In this document: one piece after another, positions 1 through 8,649 of the stretch
How the letters are laid out: every line of letters starts with the position of its first letter
Position numbering within the stretch: position 1 is the first letter of the stretch
Assembly (NCBI GenBank): GCA_006969625.1
Contig: CP030885.1
Location: 310,001-374,000 of the forward strand
Direction: 5' to 3'
DNA: 64,000 bases
Source: Rhodospirillaceae bacterium
GTDB lineage: Bacteria > Pseudomonadota > Alphaproteobacteria > Kiloniellales > DSM-21159
The notes under the pieces: model-generated
Told to the model about the DNA's origin: nothing
What the model saw: the letters and a program-made list of their open reading frames with translations, nothing else
The model's database searches: none
Translations under genes and position numbers: made by a program

Positions 1-205
1 GATCCGCGCCCTGCGCCGGATGATCGACGCGCACGTCGCCGCGGGCGGCCGCCCCATCGACCTGGAGGTCGACGGCGGCATCAACCGCCAGACCGCGGTC
101 GCCGCCGTGCAGGCCGGGGCCGACGTGCTGGTCGCCGGGACCGCGACCTTCCAGGGCGGCCCCGCCGCCTACGCCGACAACATCCGCGCCCTGCGGGGCG
201 GCTGA
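1..205 (+). CDS. rpe: Ribulose-phosphate 3-epimerase, C-terminal fragment
   Basis: Only the last 67 codons are in the window; the gene begins upstream. Rpe interconverts ribulose 5-phosphate and xylulose 5-phosphate in the cytosolic pentose phosphate pathway. The visible part holds the family's late TIM-barrel motifs: EVDGGIN, carrying a metal-binding/catalytic aspartate, and VAGTATF, the phosphate-binding loop. The reading frame starts at base 2 and stops with TGA at 203-205. A heparinase-like gene begins 14 bases downstream and purH follows further on. As I recall, this order is typical of Rhodospirillales-like alphaproteobacteria. The identification rests on these C-terminal motifs alone. 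Confidence 0.88.
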   Translation, partial: IRALRRMIDAHVAAGGRPIDLEVDGGINRQTAVAAVQAGADVLVAGTATFQGGPAAYADNIRALRGG

Positions 206-219
206 CCGGAGGCGCGCCG

Positions 220-2019
220 GTGTCGATCACGGACGAACGCCCAGCCGCCACCCGTCCCCTGGTCACCCGCGCGACCGCCCGTGCCGCCCTGCGCGGCCGC
301 CGCGCGCGCGGCGAGCGCTCGGGCGCGCTGGGCCGGCTGCTGGCCCGGTTGCTGGCGCTGCCGCCGCCGCTGCGCCGCGCCCGCCTGGCCTACCTGCTGC
401 GCCGGCCGCTGTTCGCCACCCGGCTGTACGACTGGAGCCTGGGCGGCTGCGACGCGGCGGTGCCGGCGGCTACCCCGCCGGACCCCTGGCCGGGCGACGT
501 CGAGGCCGGCGCCGCCGTGCTGGAGGGGCGCTGGCATCTGGCCGGCCAGAGCCTGACCGACCCGCAGCCGCTGTGGGCGCCGCCGGGCGTCGGGGCCGCC
601 TGGCTGGCCGAGCTGCACGGCTTTGCCTGGCTGCGCGACCTGCGCGCCACCGCCGGCGACGCCGCCCGGCGGCGCGCCCGCGAGCTGTGCGAGGACTGGC
701 TGGCGCGCCACGCCCGCTACGATCCCGTCGCCTGGGCGCCGCTGACCGCCTCGCGCCGCCTGTCGCACTGGCTCGGCCAGTGGGACTTCTTCGCCGCCAG
801 CGCCGAGAGCGAGTTCCGCCGCGCGCTGCTGCACAGCGCCGCCCGCCAGGCCTGCCACCTGGCCCGCGTGCTGCCGGCCGGACTGGCCGGCGCCGAGCTG
901 GTGCTGGCCCTGCGTGGCCTGATCCTCGCCGGCCTGTGCCTGCCCGGCCGCGCCGAATTGGCGCGTCGCGGCCTGGCCCTGCTGGAGGCGGAGCTGGCCC
1001 GCCAGATCCTGCCCGACGGCGGCCAGATCGAGCGCAGCCCGGCGCGCCATCTGGCCATGCTGCGCGACCTGATCGACCTGCGCGCCACCCTGCACGCCGC
1101 CGGCTGGGAGGTGCCGCCGCACCTGGTCAGCGCCATCGAGGCCATGGCCCCGGTGCTGCGCCTCTACCAGCATGGCGACGGCGGCCTGGCGCTGTTCAAC
1201 GGCACGGCGGCTGAGCAGGGCTTCAAGGTCGACCTGGTGCTGCAGCGCGCCGACCCGCGCCGCCGGCCGCGCATGTCGGCCCCGCAGAGCGGCTTCCAGC
1301 GCCTCCAGGCCGGGCGCACCGTGGCGATCCTCGACGCCGGGCCGCCGCCGCCGCCCGGCTACGACGGGGCAGCGCACGCCGGCACCCTGGCGCTCGAGGT
1401 CTCGGTCGGGCGCGAGCGGCTGATCGTCAACTGCGGACCGGGCGCGCCGGAACTGCCGGCCGCCTACCGCAACCTGCTGCGCGGCACGCCGGCCCACTCG
1501 ACCCTGACGCTCGACGAGATGAACGCCTCGCCGCTCGCCCGCCACGGCGGCATCGCCGCGCGCGCGCCCGTCGCCTACTGCGAGCGCGACGAGGCCGACG
1601 GCGCCGTCGTGGTCGAGGCGGCGCACGACGGCTATGCCGCGCGCTTCGGCCTGCGCCACGTGCGCCGCGTCTATCTCAGCGCCGGCGGCGACGACCTGCG
1701 CGGCGAGGACCGCATCGTCCCGGTCGAAAGCGCCGCGCCGCGCCGCGAGGTGCGCTTCGCCCTGCGCTTCCACCTGCACCCGGAGGTGCAGGCCAGCCTG
1801 CTGGCCGGCGGCGGCGTGCTGCTGCGCCTCGCCAAGGCCGGCGGCTGGCGCCTGCGCTGCAACGGCGCCGAGGCCGCGCTGGAGGACAGCGTCTACCATG
1901 GCGGCGGGCCGGAAAACCGCGGCGAGCGTCGCAGCCAGCAGGTGGTGCTCTCGGGCCGCTGCCCGCCGGAGGGCCTGACCCTGAAATGGGCGCTGAAGCG
2001 CGAGGCCGGACGGAAGTAG
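220..2019 (+). CDS. Heparinase II/III family protein
   Basis: 599 residues with a GTG start at 220, preceded by GGAGG at 208-212. The N-terminal half is helical (alpha/alpha-toroid-like). The C-terminal half is a beta-rich heparinase II/III-like domain, with the family signature RGTPAHSTLTLDEMNAS near residue 420. Such proteins are polysaccharide lyases acting on uronic-acid polymers. In alphaproteobacteria this member lies by habit between rpe and purH, and its substrate is not known to me. No signal peptide is evident at the N-terminus, which is Arg/Ala-rich. It is probably co-transcribed with rpe. The family is fairly sure, but the specificity is unknown. Confidence 0.8.
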   Translation: MSITDERPAATRPLVTRATARAALRGRRARGERSGALGRLLARLLALPPPLRRARLAYLLRRPLFATRLYDWSLGGCDAAVPAATPPDPWPGDVEAGAAVLEGRWHLAGQSLTDPQPLWAPPGVGAAWLAELHGFAWLRDLRATAGDAARRRARELCEDWLARHARYDPVAWAPLTASRRLSHWLGQWDFFAASAESEFRRALLHSAARQACHLARVLPAGLAGAELVLALRGLILAGLCLPGRAELARRGLALLEAELARQILPDGGQIERSPARHLAMLRDLIDLRATLHAAGWEVPPHLVSAIEAMAPVLRLYQHGDGGLALFNGTAAEQGFKVDLVLQRADPRRRPRMSAPQSGFQRLQAGRTVAILDAGPPPPPGYDGAAHAGTLALEVSVGRERLIVNCGPGAPELPAAYRNLLRGTPAHSTLTLDEMNASPLARHGGIAARAPVAYCERDEADGAVVVEAAHDGYAARFGLRHVRRVYLSAGGDDLRGEDRIVPVESAAPRREVRFALRFHLHPEVQASLLAGGGVLLRLAKAGGWRLRCNGAEAALEDSVYHGGGPENRGERRSQQVVLSGRCPPEGLTLKWALKREAGRK

Positions 2020-2152
2020 GCGAACCCTGACGACAGCCGCAGGCCTTGGGCCCGCACCGCCCGGCGGCCACGATGCCGCAGTTGCGGGAACGGGCGGCCC
2101 ACATATCCATCCAAGGTTGATCGGCCCGGCAACGTCCGGCATCGTTCGGGTC

Positions 2153-3166
2153 ATGACGAGACGCGGGCTCGGCCGTCCTGGTTTCGCTGTTCTGAAGGTC
2201 GGCCTGGCGCTGGCGCTGCTGGCCGGCCTCGCAGCGGCGCCGGCGGCAGCGCAGGGGGCGGCGCAGGAGGCGCGGGACCCGGCGCCGGAGACGCCCTATC
2301 CCTGGAACTCGGCGGCGGCGATGTGCGACCGCACGGCGGGCGACCCGGCGGACGTCAACGCGCAGCTCTCCGACCTGGTGCGCGCCGCGGCGGACCTGGA
2401 GGTGGCGGCGGCGGCCTGCCGCGACGCGCTGGCCGCCGCGCCCGACGACCTGCGCCTGCGCTTCCAGTCCGGCCGCATCCTGCTCGCCGCCGGCGAGCGC
2501 GCCGGCCTGCACGCCATCGAAAGCGCCGCCAAGGCCGGCTACCCGCCCGCCGAGCTGTTCTGGGGCCTCGCCCTAAAACACGGGCGCTTCGATCTCCCTG
2601 AGGATACGCGGGCGGCGCTTCTGTGGCTGCGGCGCGCGGCCAACAATGAGAACGCCTGGGCGCAGGTCATCCTTGGAGAGGCTCTCCAGACGGGTGACGG
2701 CACCGCGCCGGATCTTGAACGGGCCGAACGGCGCTTGCGGCAAGCGTTTCGCACGAACCTGCTTGTCGGTGCCGTGCCGCTCGCAAGCTTCCTCCTTGAA
2801 CGGGAGCAGCGACTGAGTCGGACCGACCGGGAAGCGGCCGAAGCGGCGGCCGTGGAGGCCAAACTGGTGCTGAGAGAGGCCAGCGCGCAGGGGCTGACCT
2901 CGGCCAAGGTCATGCTCGCCATGACGCTGCGCTCGGGCGGCGCCACCTTCGCAACGGATACGAAGCGTGCCTTCGAACTGATGCAGGAGGCCGCGACAGC
3001 CGGGTCGGAGCTTGCGATCTACTGGCTCGCTCTGTGGCTCTACACCGGCGACGGCATTCGGCAAGACCGCGAATCAGCGGCGGCTTGGGTTTGCAAGCTC
3101 CAGGACCCGGAAGCGATGTGGCGCGTCCTGGGCGCGCTAACGAAACTCTCGTGTGACAATATTTAG
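2153..3166 (+). CDS. Sel1-repeat exported protein, copy A
   Basis: 337 residues. The first 32 or so form a signal peptide (MTRRG then a Leu/Ala core ending APAAAQ), so the protein is probably periplasmic. Sel1/TPR-like repeats follow, for example AALLWLRRAANNENAWAQV and AFELMQEAATAGSELAIYW. Sel1 repeats mediate protein-protein contacts. ATG 2153 is chosen because it puts the signal peptide at the N-terminus; the frame opens further upstream, and there is no good Shine-Dalgarno sequence. Bases 2264-2571 are identical to 4374-4681 in a second copy, while the C-terminal half is only a diverged homologue of the other copy's. It lies in a two-copy unit inserted between the heparinase gene and purH. 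Partner unknown. Confidence 0.75.
   Translation: MTRRGLGRPGFAVLKVGLALALLAGLAAAPAAAQGAAQEARDPAPETPYPWNSAAAMCDRTAGDPADVNAQLSDLVRAAADLEVAAAACRDALAAAPDDLRLRFQSGRILLAAGERAGLHAIESAAKAGYPPAELFWGLALKHGRFDLPEDTRAALLWLRRAANNENAWAQVILGEALQTGDGTAPDLERAERRLRQAFRTNLLVGAVPLASFLLEREQRLSRTDREAAEAAAVEAKLVLREASAQGLTSAKVMLAMTLRSGGATFATDTKRAFELMQEAATAGSELAIYWLALWLYTGDGIRQDRESAAAWVCKLQDPEAMWRVLGALTKLSCDNI
2264..2571 (+). repeat. Conserved block 1, copy A of the tandem unit
   Basis: 308 bases read as identical to 4374-4681, encoding the N-terminal part of the Sel1 proteins just after the signal peptide. Identity stops abruptly at 2572/4682, where the two genes become merely homologous. The offset between copies is 2110 bases. 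Confidence 0.9.
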
Positions 3167-3186
3167 AGAGCACAAGGAGACGAAGT

Positions 3187-3705
3187 ATGCCAATCCGTAA
3201 GAGTTCGCGCGACTACGATGAGAGAGATTGGAAAGAACAAGAATATCTCGCAAATGCAAAGGAGTTGGGAGTTCACGGGAAAGCGCTTTACAATGTGTAC
3301 ATTAAAGGAAGATCAACCAACGTGCCTTGGATCGACGTGTTGGCATTGATCGGAGATTTGTACCTCAAGAACCGGCCAGGATTGGAGCAGATCGACAATG
3401 CTGCCGCAATCGGCGCCTTGCTCGGTATGCGAATCAGAGCACGAGCGAACCTTGAACGTGCGCTGCAAACCAGGTTGGGGCGCGAGTTGACGCAAAGTGA
3501 ACGGGACGAGATCGACACGTTTCAAGAGCAGATTGAGCAGCAGATGATCGAGGGCAAGAGCCCGGCTCAGGCCGCTTCCGACATCCTGAACGATCTTGGT
3601 TACTTTGGACCTGGCGGCGACCACTCGAGCGACGACGCGGATGCGCAGCCGGCCTGGACGGCGGGCGGGGATGCGGACGCGGAGCCGTATCCGGCCTCAG
3701 ATTGA
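3187..3705 (+). CDS. Small unknown protein, variable N-terminus, copy A
   Basis: 172 residues, with a strong AAGGAG seven bases before ATG 3187. I do not recognise a family. The N-terminal ~145 residues are charged and helical. The tail is an acidic, low-complexity linker (HSSDDADAQPAW...YPASD). It is homologous to the protein at 5271-5774, with weak identity early and strong identity after about residue 100. The DNA from 3616 onward is almost identical between the copies. Composition is visibly less GC-rich than the surroundings. The frame ends at TGA 3703-3705 but stays open without interruption in the same frame to 4185, which suggests that the stop interrupts a once longer protein. It follows the Sel1 gene by 20 bases, so they probably form an operon. 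Confidence 0.6.
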   Translation: MPIRKSSRDYDERDWKEQEYLANAKELGVHGKALYNVYIKGRSTNVPWIDVLALIGDLYLKNRPGLEQIDNAAAIGALLGMRIRARANLERALQTRLGRELTQSERDEIDTFQEQIEQQMIEGKSPAQAASDILNDLGYFGPGGDHSSDDADAQPAWTAGGDADAEPYPASD

Positions 3706-4181
3706 GAGAACAAAAAGGGACCGACGGAGGCGCGGCCGGGCCTGGAGGATCTGCCTTTCCTGCCGGCGCCGGTCGATCCGCGGTTCGGTCCCGGGTCGGA
3801 CGCGGCACCGGCGCCGGACCCCTCGGCCGAACCCTCGGCCGAACCCTCGGCCGAACCGTCGGGTGGGCCGGCGGGCGGGCCGACGTCGGACGCGGGGCCC
3901 GAGGGCGCGGCGCCCGTCCGGCGCAGCGCCGCGGCGGCGCAGTCCTGGCTGCGGCCGGAAGAGCAGGCACAGCTCGCCGCGCTGATCGCCGAGGTCGACG
4001 CGGCCGGCGCGGCCTCGGCCGAGGCGGCCATGCTCAAGCCGCCGGAGACCTGGACCGAGCCCGAGATGCAGGCGGTGATGCGCGAGGCGGCCTACTGGGC
4101 CAACCCCGGCGGCCGCGCCTCGCCCGAGCGCGCCGCCGTCACCCGCTGGTTCGACCATGTCTACACCACCGCGCCCGTGCG
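3616..4181 (+). repeat. Conserved block 2, copy A of the tandem unit
   Basis: 566 bases matching 5685-6250 with two differences that I can see, GAT/GAC and CCT/CCC. Both are synonymous in the frame that runs through the TGA. The block covers the end of the small gene, the stop codon and the start of the peptidoglycan-binding-like region. Offset 2069 bases. Confidence 0.9.
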
Positions 4182-4185
4182 ATAG
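3706..4185 (+). pseudogene. Truncated copy of the peptidoglycan-binding-like gene, in frame after a TGA
   Basis: This stretch continues the frame of the preceding gene past its TGA for 159 codons, to TAG 4183-4185. It contains a Pro/Ser/Ala/Glu linker with the unit PSAE repeated three times, then a domain containing SWLRPEEQAQLAALIAEV and an internal ATG at 4030 (ML KPPETW). The same sequence occurs at 5775-6250, where it continues into two peptidoglycan-binding-like modules. Here those modules are missing. No ATG, GTG or TTG lies in this frame before 4030, so any independent product would be about 51 residues. It is best read as the broken end of a tandem duplicate. Confidence 0.6.
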
Positions 4186-4226
4186 GAGACGCCGCGCGAG
4201 CGCTCCGGCAGCCGTTCAATTCCGGA

Positions 4227-4253
4227 TTGATCGGGCCTCACAGTTCCTATAAT
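4227..4253 (+). promoter_or_regulatory. Candidate sigma-70-type promoter for Sel1 copy B
   Basis: TTGATC at 4227-4232 and a perfect TATAAT at 4248-4253 are separated by 15 bases. The ATG of the Sel1 gene is at 4263, so transcription would begin at or within a few bases of the start codon, giving a leaderless or near-leaderless mRNA. No Shine-Dalgarno sequence is present. The aligned region before copy A (2117 onward) keeps TTGATC but has GGCATC in place of TATAAT. The spacing is shorter than the ideal 17. Confidence 0.45.
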
Positions 4254-4262
4254 GTTCTAAGT

Positions 4263-5252
4263 ATGACGACGATGGTACCGGCGCGCCACCTCTGGGCTCT
4301 TCGAGCCGCCGCCCTGGCGCTGGCCCTGCTGGCCGGCCTCGCAGCGGCGCCGGCGGCAGGGCAAGAGGCGGCTCAGGAGGCGCGGGACCCGGCGCCGGAG
4401 ACGCCCTATCCCTGGAACTCGGCGGCGGCGATGTGCGACCGCACGGCGGGCGACCCGGCGGACGTCAACGCGCAGCTCTCCGACCTGGTGCGCGCCGCGG
4501 CGGACCTGGAGGTGGCGGCGGCGGCCTGCCGCGACGCGCTGGCCGCCGCGCCCGACGACCTGCGCCTGCGCTTCCAGTCCGGCCGCATCCTGCTCGCCGC
4601 CGGCGAGCGCGCCGGCCTGCACGCCATCGAAAGCGCCGCCAAGGCCGGCTACCCGCCCGCCGAGCTGTTCTGGGGCCTCGCTCACTTCACGGCCTCCTTT
4701 GGCGTCCTGCCTGCGCCGTCTACGGGCGCGCGCTGGCTCGAGCGCGCCGCTCAGCAGGACCTGTTGAGGGCCCAGTTACTCCTCGCGCGGGCCTATACGA
4801 CCGGGGAGGGAGTCGTGCGCGATCACGAGCGGGCGGAGCATTGGTACCGAAGAGCCGCGGAGGATGGGACACCGCTGGCCAGCATGAGCCTGGGCGGGTT
4901 CCTTGCAATCAACAAGGAAAACCCGAGCTCGGAAGACTTGGATGAGGCACGTATCCAAATCGAGCGGGCCGTTTCGGCGGGCCTTCCCGCCGCCAAGTTT
5001 CTACTTGGCCGGCTACTCCTTGAAGAGCGTCCATTCGAGAAGGACTGGCCACGCGCGTTGCGTTTGTACCGGGAAGCTGCCGCTGCAGGCGTGCCTGGCG
5101 TCGCCGGTCTGCTGGTCGAGATGCTGGTCAAGGGCGAGGGTTTTCCGGCCGATGTCGAGGAGGCGAAATCCTGGGCGTGTACTCTGGAAGATCCCGGACG
5201 AGTATGGGAGGACGTCGGCGACGGGTCGCCGATCAGTTGTAGCGATCTATAG
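4263..5252 (+). CDS. Sel1-repeat exported protein, copy B
   Basis: 329 residues. A signal peptide (MTTMVPARHLWALR then a Leu/Ala core ending at APAAGQ) suggests export to the periplasm. Residues from about 37 to 140 are identical to copy A at the DNA level. The C-terminal half carries Sel1 repeats (for example EHWYRRAAEDGTPLASMSL and LRLYREAAAAGVPGVAGLL) but is strongly diverged from copy A. ATG 4263 is chosen as the first Met before the signal peptide; ATG 4272 is an alternative. There is no ribosome binding site, but a TATAAT lies ten bases upstream. It is probably transcribed with the next gene, which starts 18 bases after its stop. Binding partner unknown. Confidence 0.75.
   Translation: MTTMVPARHLWALRAAALALALLAGLAAAPAAGQEAAQEARDPAPETPYPWNSAAAMCDRTAGDPADVNAQLSDLVRAAADLEVAAAACRDALAAAPDDLRLRFQSGRILLAAGERAGLHAIESAAKAGYPPAELFWGLAHFTASFGVLPAPSTGARWLERAAQQDLLRAQLLLARAYTTGEGVVRDHERAEHWYRRAAEDGTPLASMSLGGFLAINKENPSSEDLDEARIQIERAVSAGLPAAKFLLGRLLLEERPFEKDWPRALRLYREAAAAGVPGVAGLLVEMLVKGEGFPADVEEAKSWACTLEDPGRVWEDVGDGSPISCSDL
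4374..4681 (+). repeat. Conserved block 1, copy B of the tandem unit
   Basis: Partner of 2264-2571; identical by eye over 308 bases. It lies inside the second Sel1 gene. Confidence 0.9.
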
Positions 5253-5270
5253 TAGAGATTGGAGAAAACG

Positions 5271-5774
5271 GTGCGGAAACATAGGGACCTCATGACCGAG
5301 CAGGACTGGAAGCGGAGAGAGTACTGGTTCCATGGACCCGACCTCGGAAAACACGAACGGGCACGTCAGGCAACGCCCCAAACGACGGGCAATCCAATAC
5401 TTGATCTATTTAAGGAGTTCTTTGATTTCTCGCTCCCAAACGATGGTCGGCGAAGTACTTTCAATGCGCCAGCAAACGAGATCGCGTGGGCATTCGTGAA
5501 GGATTTCGAGAAGGGCCAGCTCAAGCTAGATCTGGAACGACGCCTGCAGCGCGACCTTACTGACGAGGAGACAGAAGAGATCGACCGACTTGGTTTCCTG
5601 ATTTCACAGTCGATGGTCGAAGGAAAGGATCCGGCTCAAGCCGTTTCCGATGCATTGAACGACCTCGGCTACCTCGGGCCCTTGGGCGACCACTCGAGCG
5701 ACGACGCGGATGCGCAGCCGGCCTGGACGGCGGGCGGGGATGCGGACGCGGAGCCGTATCCGGCCTCAGATTGA
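5271..5774 (+). CDS. Small unknown protein, variable N-terminus, copy B
   Basis: 167 residues with a GTG start at 5271 preceded by GGAGA at 5261-5265. A TTG at 5259 in the same frame is possible but has no binding site. The N-terminus (RKHRD...EQDWKRREYW) aligns with copy A (RKSSRDYDERDWKEQEYL). The middle is unrelated or highly diverged, and the stretch from about residue 95 (LERRLQRDLTDEETEEIDRL) becomes similar again. The last ~30 residues are encoded by DNA identical to copy A. The bases are more AT-rich than the neighbours. It ends at TGA 5772-5774, after which the same frame runs open for 381 more codons to 6920. Function unknown. The pairing with a Sel1 protein is conserved in both units. 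Confidence 0.6.
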   Translation: MRKHRDLMTEQDWKRREYWFHGPDLGKHERARQATPQTTGNPILDLFKEFFDFSLPNDGRRSTFNAPANEIAWAFVKDFEKGQLKLDLERRLQRDLTDEETEEIDRLGFLISQSMVEGKDPAQAVSDALNDLGYLGPLGDHSSDDADAQPAWTAGGDADAEPYPASD

Positions 5775-6250
5775 GAGAACAAAAAGGGACCGACGGAGGC
5801 GCGGCCGGGCCTGGAGGACCTGCCCTTCCTGCCGGCGCCGGTCGATCCGCGGTTCGGTCCCGGGTCGGACGCGGCACCGGCGCCGGACCCCTCGGCCGAA
5901 CCCTCGGCCGAACCCTCGGCCGAACCGTCGGGTGGGCCGGCGGGCGGGCCGACGTCGGACGCGGGGCCCGAGGGCGCGGCGCCCGTCCGGCGCAGCGCCG
6001 CGGCGGCGCAGTCCTGGCTGCGGCCGGAAGAGCAGGCACAGCTCGCCGCGCTGATCGCCGAGGTCGACGCGGCCGGCGCGGCCTCGGCCGAGGCGGCCAT
6101 GCTCAAGCCGCCGGAGACCTGGACCGAGCCCGAGATGCAGGCGGTGATGCGCGAGGCGGCCTACTGGGCCAACCCCGGCGGCCGCGCCTCGCCCGAGCGC
6201 GCCGCCGTCACCCGCTGGTTCGACCATGTCTACACCACCGCGCCCGTGCG
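5685..6250 (+). repeat. Conserved block 2, copy B of the tandem unit
   Basis: Partner of 3616-4181. After 6250 the intact peptidoglycan-binding-like gene continues, while copy A runs into TAG. Confidence 0.9.
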
Positions 6251-6920
6251 GCGCGACGCCACCGGCCGGATGCGCCAGCCCGCGCCGGTGCGTCCGGCAC
6301 CCCAGACGCCCCAGCCCGCCCGCGAACCGGACGGGCGCGATCTGCGCGGCGGGCTGGGGCAGATCGCCCAGGCGCTGGCCGGGGCCGCCGCCACGCTCGG
6401 CTATCCCGGTGCCGTGCGCGGGCTGCAGCGCGGACTGGCGCGGCTCGACCCGCCGGAGCGCCCCGGCGCCACGCCGCCGAAGGTCGACGGCGACTTCGGC
6501 CCGAAGACGCGGCGGGCAGTGCGGCGGGCCACCGCGCAGCACGGCCGGGCGGCGGTCGCCGGCAGCCTCGCGCGCGGCGGCATCGAGGAGGAGGCCGAGG
6601 CCGCCCGCCGGGACCGCGGCGGCGCCGAGGCCGGCCGCGAGACCGGTGCGCGGCTGCAGGCCTGGGCCGCGGCGACGCAGCGGATCGCCGACGCCGGGAG
6701 GCCGGCCGCCTCGACCGGCGGGGACGGCACGGCCAGCACCCTCGGCCGGCGGCTGCAGGGCGGGCTCAACGGGCTGCTGGCGGACGAGGGGCTGCCGCGG
6801 CTGGCCGAGGACGGCGTGCTCGGCCCGCACAGCGGCGCGGCCTTCCGCGAGCTGGCGCGCCGGCGCCGGCCCGGCGAGCTGGCAGAGCGGCTGTCCGCGC
6901 GCCTGGGGCTGCTGCGCTGA
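6099..6920 (+). CDS. Peptidoglycan-binding-like protein
   Basis: 273 residues if begun at the first ATG, 6099. It contains two stretches like peptidoglycan-binding domain 1: KVDGDFGPKTRRAVRRA near residue 130 and EDGVLGPHSGAAFREL near residue 247. These resemble modules that anchor proteins to the cell wall. The region between them is helical and charged. There is no clear ribosome binding site. The frame is open upstream to 5775, immediately after the TGA that ends the previous gene, and contains no ATG, GTG or TTG there. The natural product may therefore be a fusion with the previous protein, broken or regulated by that TGA. A truncated duplicate lies at 3706-4185. The start is uncertain. 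Confidence 0.55.
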   Translation: MLKPPETWTEPEMQAVMREAAYWANPGGRASPERAAVTRWFDHVYTTAPVRRDATGRMRQPAPVRPAPQTPQPAREPDGRDLRGGLGQIAQALAGAAATLGYPGAVRGLQRGLARLDPPERPGATPPKVDGDFGPKTRRAVRRATAQHGRAAVAGSLARGGIEEEAEAARRDRGGAEAGRETGARLQAWAAATQRIADAGRPAASTGGDGTASTLGRRLQGGLNGLLADEGLPRLAEDGVLGPHSGAAFRELARRRRPGELAERLSARLGLLR

Positions 6921-7043
6921 GGTGTGCCGGGGCGCCCCGCGTCGTGGCGCTGCATGCCGCGCCGTTGCGCCCTGGGGGGAGACGGTGTAGGTGACGGGCC
7001 CGTCCGCCAGCCCGTCCCCCCGACCGCAGGATTGCGCCGCGCC

Positions 7044-8642
7044 ATGAGTGCCGAGACCTCTGCCAACCCCGACGCCGCCCTCGACCGCGTGCCGCTGCGC
7101 CGGGCGCTGCTCAGCGTCTCCGACAAGACCGGCCTGGTCGAGCTGGCCCGCGGACTGGCCGAACACGGAGTCGAGCTGCTGTCGACCGGCGGCACCGCTC
7201 AGGCGCTGCGCGCCGCCGGGCTGGAGGTCGCCGAGGTCTCCGACTTCACTGGCTTTCCGGAGATCCTCGACGGCCGGGTCAAGACCCTGCACCCGCGGGT
7301 GCACGGCGCGCTGCTCGGCAAGCGGCTGGACGCCACCCACGCGGCGCAGATGGCGATCCACGGCATCCAGCAGATCGACCTGCTGGTGGTCAACCTCTAC
7401 CCCTTCCGCGCCACGGTGGCGCGCGGCGGCAGCTTCGAGGCCTGCGTCGAGAACATCGACATCGGCGGCCCGGCGATGCTGCGCGCGGCGGCCAAGAACC
7501 ACACCGCGGTCGCGGTGCTGAGCGACCCGGCCGACTACGGCGACCTGCTGGACGAGCTGGCGGCCGAGCAGGGCCAGACCACCCAGGCGCTGCGCCGGCG
7601 CCTGGCCGCCGCCGCCTTCGCCCACACCGCCGGCTACGACGCCGCCGTGTCCGGCTGGTTCGCCCAGCAGCTCGACGACCCGCTGCCGCGCGAACTCGCG
7701 CTGGCCGGCGCGCGCCACGAGCCGCTGCGCTACGGCGAGAACCCGCACCAGATGGCCGCCTTCTACCACGCCGGCTCGCCGCGCCCGGGCGTCGCCACCG
7801 CCGAGCAGCTCCAGGGCAAGCAGCTCAGCTACAACAACATCAACGACACCGACGCCGCCTTCGAGCTGGTCGCCGAGTTCGACCGCCCTGCGGTCGCCAT
7901 CGTCAAGCACGCCAACCCCTGCGGCGTGGCGCACGCCAAGGGCGTGGCGGCCGCCTACGACGCGGCGCTCGCCTGCGACCCGGTCAGCGCCTTCGGCGGC
8001 GTCATCGCCCTCAACCGCACGCTCGACGCCAAGACGGCGGCGAAGATCGCCGAGCTCTTCGCCGAGATGGTGATCGCCCCGGCCGTAGATCCCAAGGCGC
8101 GCGAGGTGCTGGCCGGCAAGAAGAACCTGCGCGTGCTGATGACCGGCGACATGCCGGATCCGGCGGCGCTCGGCCTGACCGCCAAGACGGTGGCCGGCGG
8201 CCTCTTGGTGCAGCAGCGCGACTTCGGGCGCATCGGCCTGAAGGACCTGAAGTACGTCACCCGGCGCAAGCCGACGAAGCAGGAGGTCTCCGACCTGATC
8301 TTCGCCCTGCGCGTGGCCAAGCACGTCAAGTCGAACGCCATCGTCTACGCCCGCGCGGGCGCGACGGTCGGCATCGGCGCCGGCCAGATGAGCCGCGTCG
8401 ACTCCGCGCAGATCGCCGCGACCAAGGCGGCCAAGGCTTTTCCGGATGTGGGCGCCAAGGGCTCGGTGGTCGCCTCGGACGCCTTCTTCCCCTTCGCCGA
8501 CGGCCTGCTGGCCGCGGTCGAGGCCGGCGCCACGGCCGTGATCCAGCCCGGCGGCTCGGTGCGCGACCAGGAGGTCATCGCCGCCGCCGACGAAGCCGGC
8601 ATCGCCATGGTCTTCACCGGCATGCGGCATTTCCGGCACTGA
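7044..8642 (+). CDS. purH: Bifunctional AICAR transformylase / IMP cyclohydrolase
   Basis: 532 residues, the usual PurH length. It catalyses the last two steps of de novo IMP synthesis in the cytosol: formylation of AICAR with 10-formyl-THF, then ring closure. The N-terminal MGS-like cyclohydrolase domain (residues ~15-160) shows [15 protein letters not shown] and LLSTGGTA. The transformylase domain shows RYGENPHQ, the catalytic Lys-His in KHANPCG, and [11 protein letters not shown] near the C-terminus. ATG 7044 gives the expected N-terminus before [15 protein letters not shown]; no strong ribosome binding site is visible. It sits downstream of the heparinase gene but is separated from it by the inserted two-copy Sel1 unit. 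Confidence 0.97.
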   Translation: MSAETSANPDAALDRVPLRRALLSVSDKTGLVELARGLAEHGVELLSTGGTAQALRAAGLEVAEVSDFTGFPEILDGRVKTLHPRVHGALLGKRLDATHAAQMAIHGIQQIDLLVVNLYPFRATVARGGSFEACVENIDIGGPAMLRAAAKNHTAVAVLSDPADYGDLLDELAAEQGQTTQALRRRLAAAAFAHTAGYDAAVSGWFAQQLDDPLPRELALAGARHEPLRYGENPHQMAAFYHAGSPRPGVATAEQLQGKQLSYNNINDTDAAFELVAEFDRPAVAIVKHANPCGVAHAKGVAAAYDAALACDPVSAFGGVIALNRTLDAKTAAKIAELFAEMVIAPAVDPKAREVLAGKKNLRVLMTGDMPDPAALGLTAKTVAGGLLVQQRDFGRIGLKDLKYVTRRKPTKQEVSDLIFALRVAKHVKSNAIVYARAGATVGIGAGQMSRVDSAQIAATKAAKAFPDVGAKGSVVASDAFFPFADGLLAAVEAGATAVIQPGGSVRDQEVIAAADEAGIAMVFTGMRHFRH

Positions 8643-8649
8643 GGGCGGG

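Noticed and set aside
169..2154. 661-codon minus-strand frame opposite the heparinase gene
   Set aside because: Ala/Gln/Arg-rich shadow with no domain, while the plus-strand product has family signatures and a binding site.
3820..3870. Short tandem repeat that might be a CRISPR or iteron array
   Set aside because: It is a nine-base codon repeat (PSAE linker) within a coding frame and has no spacers.
5259..5774. TGA at 5772-5774 read as selenocysteine
   Set aside because: No redox-enzyme context, no SECIS-like stem directly after it, and no selenocysteine genes in view.
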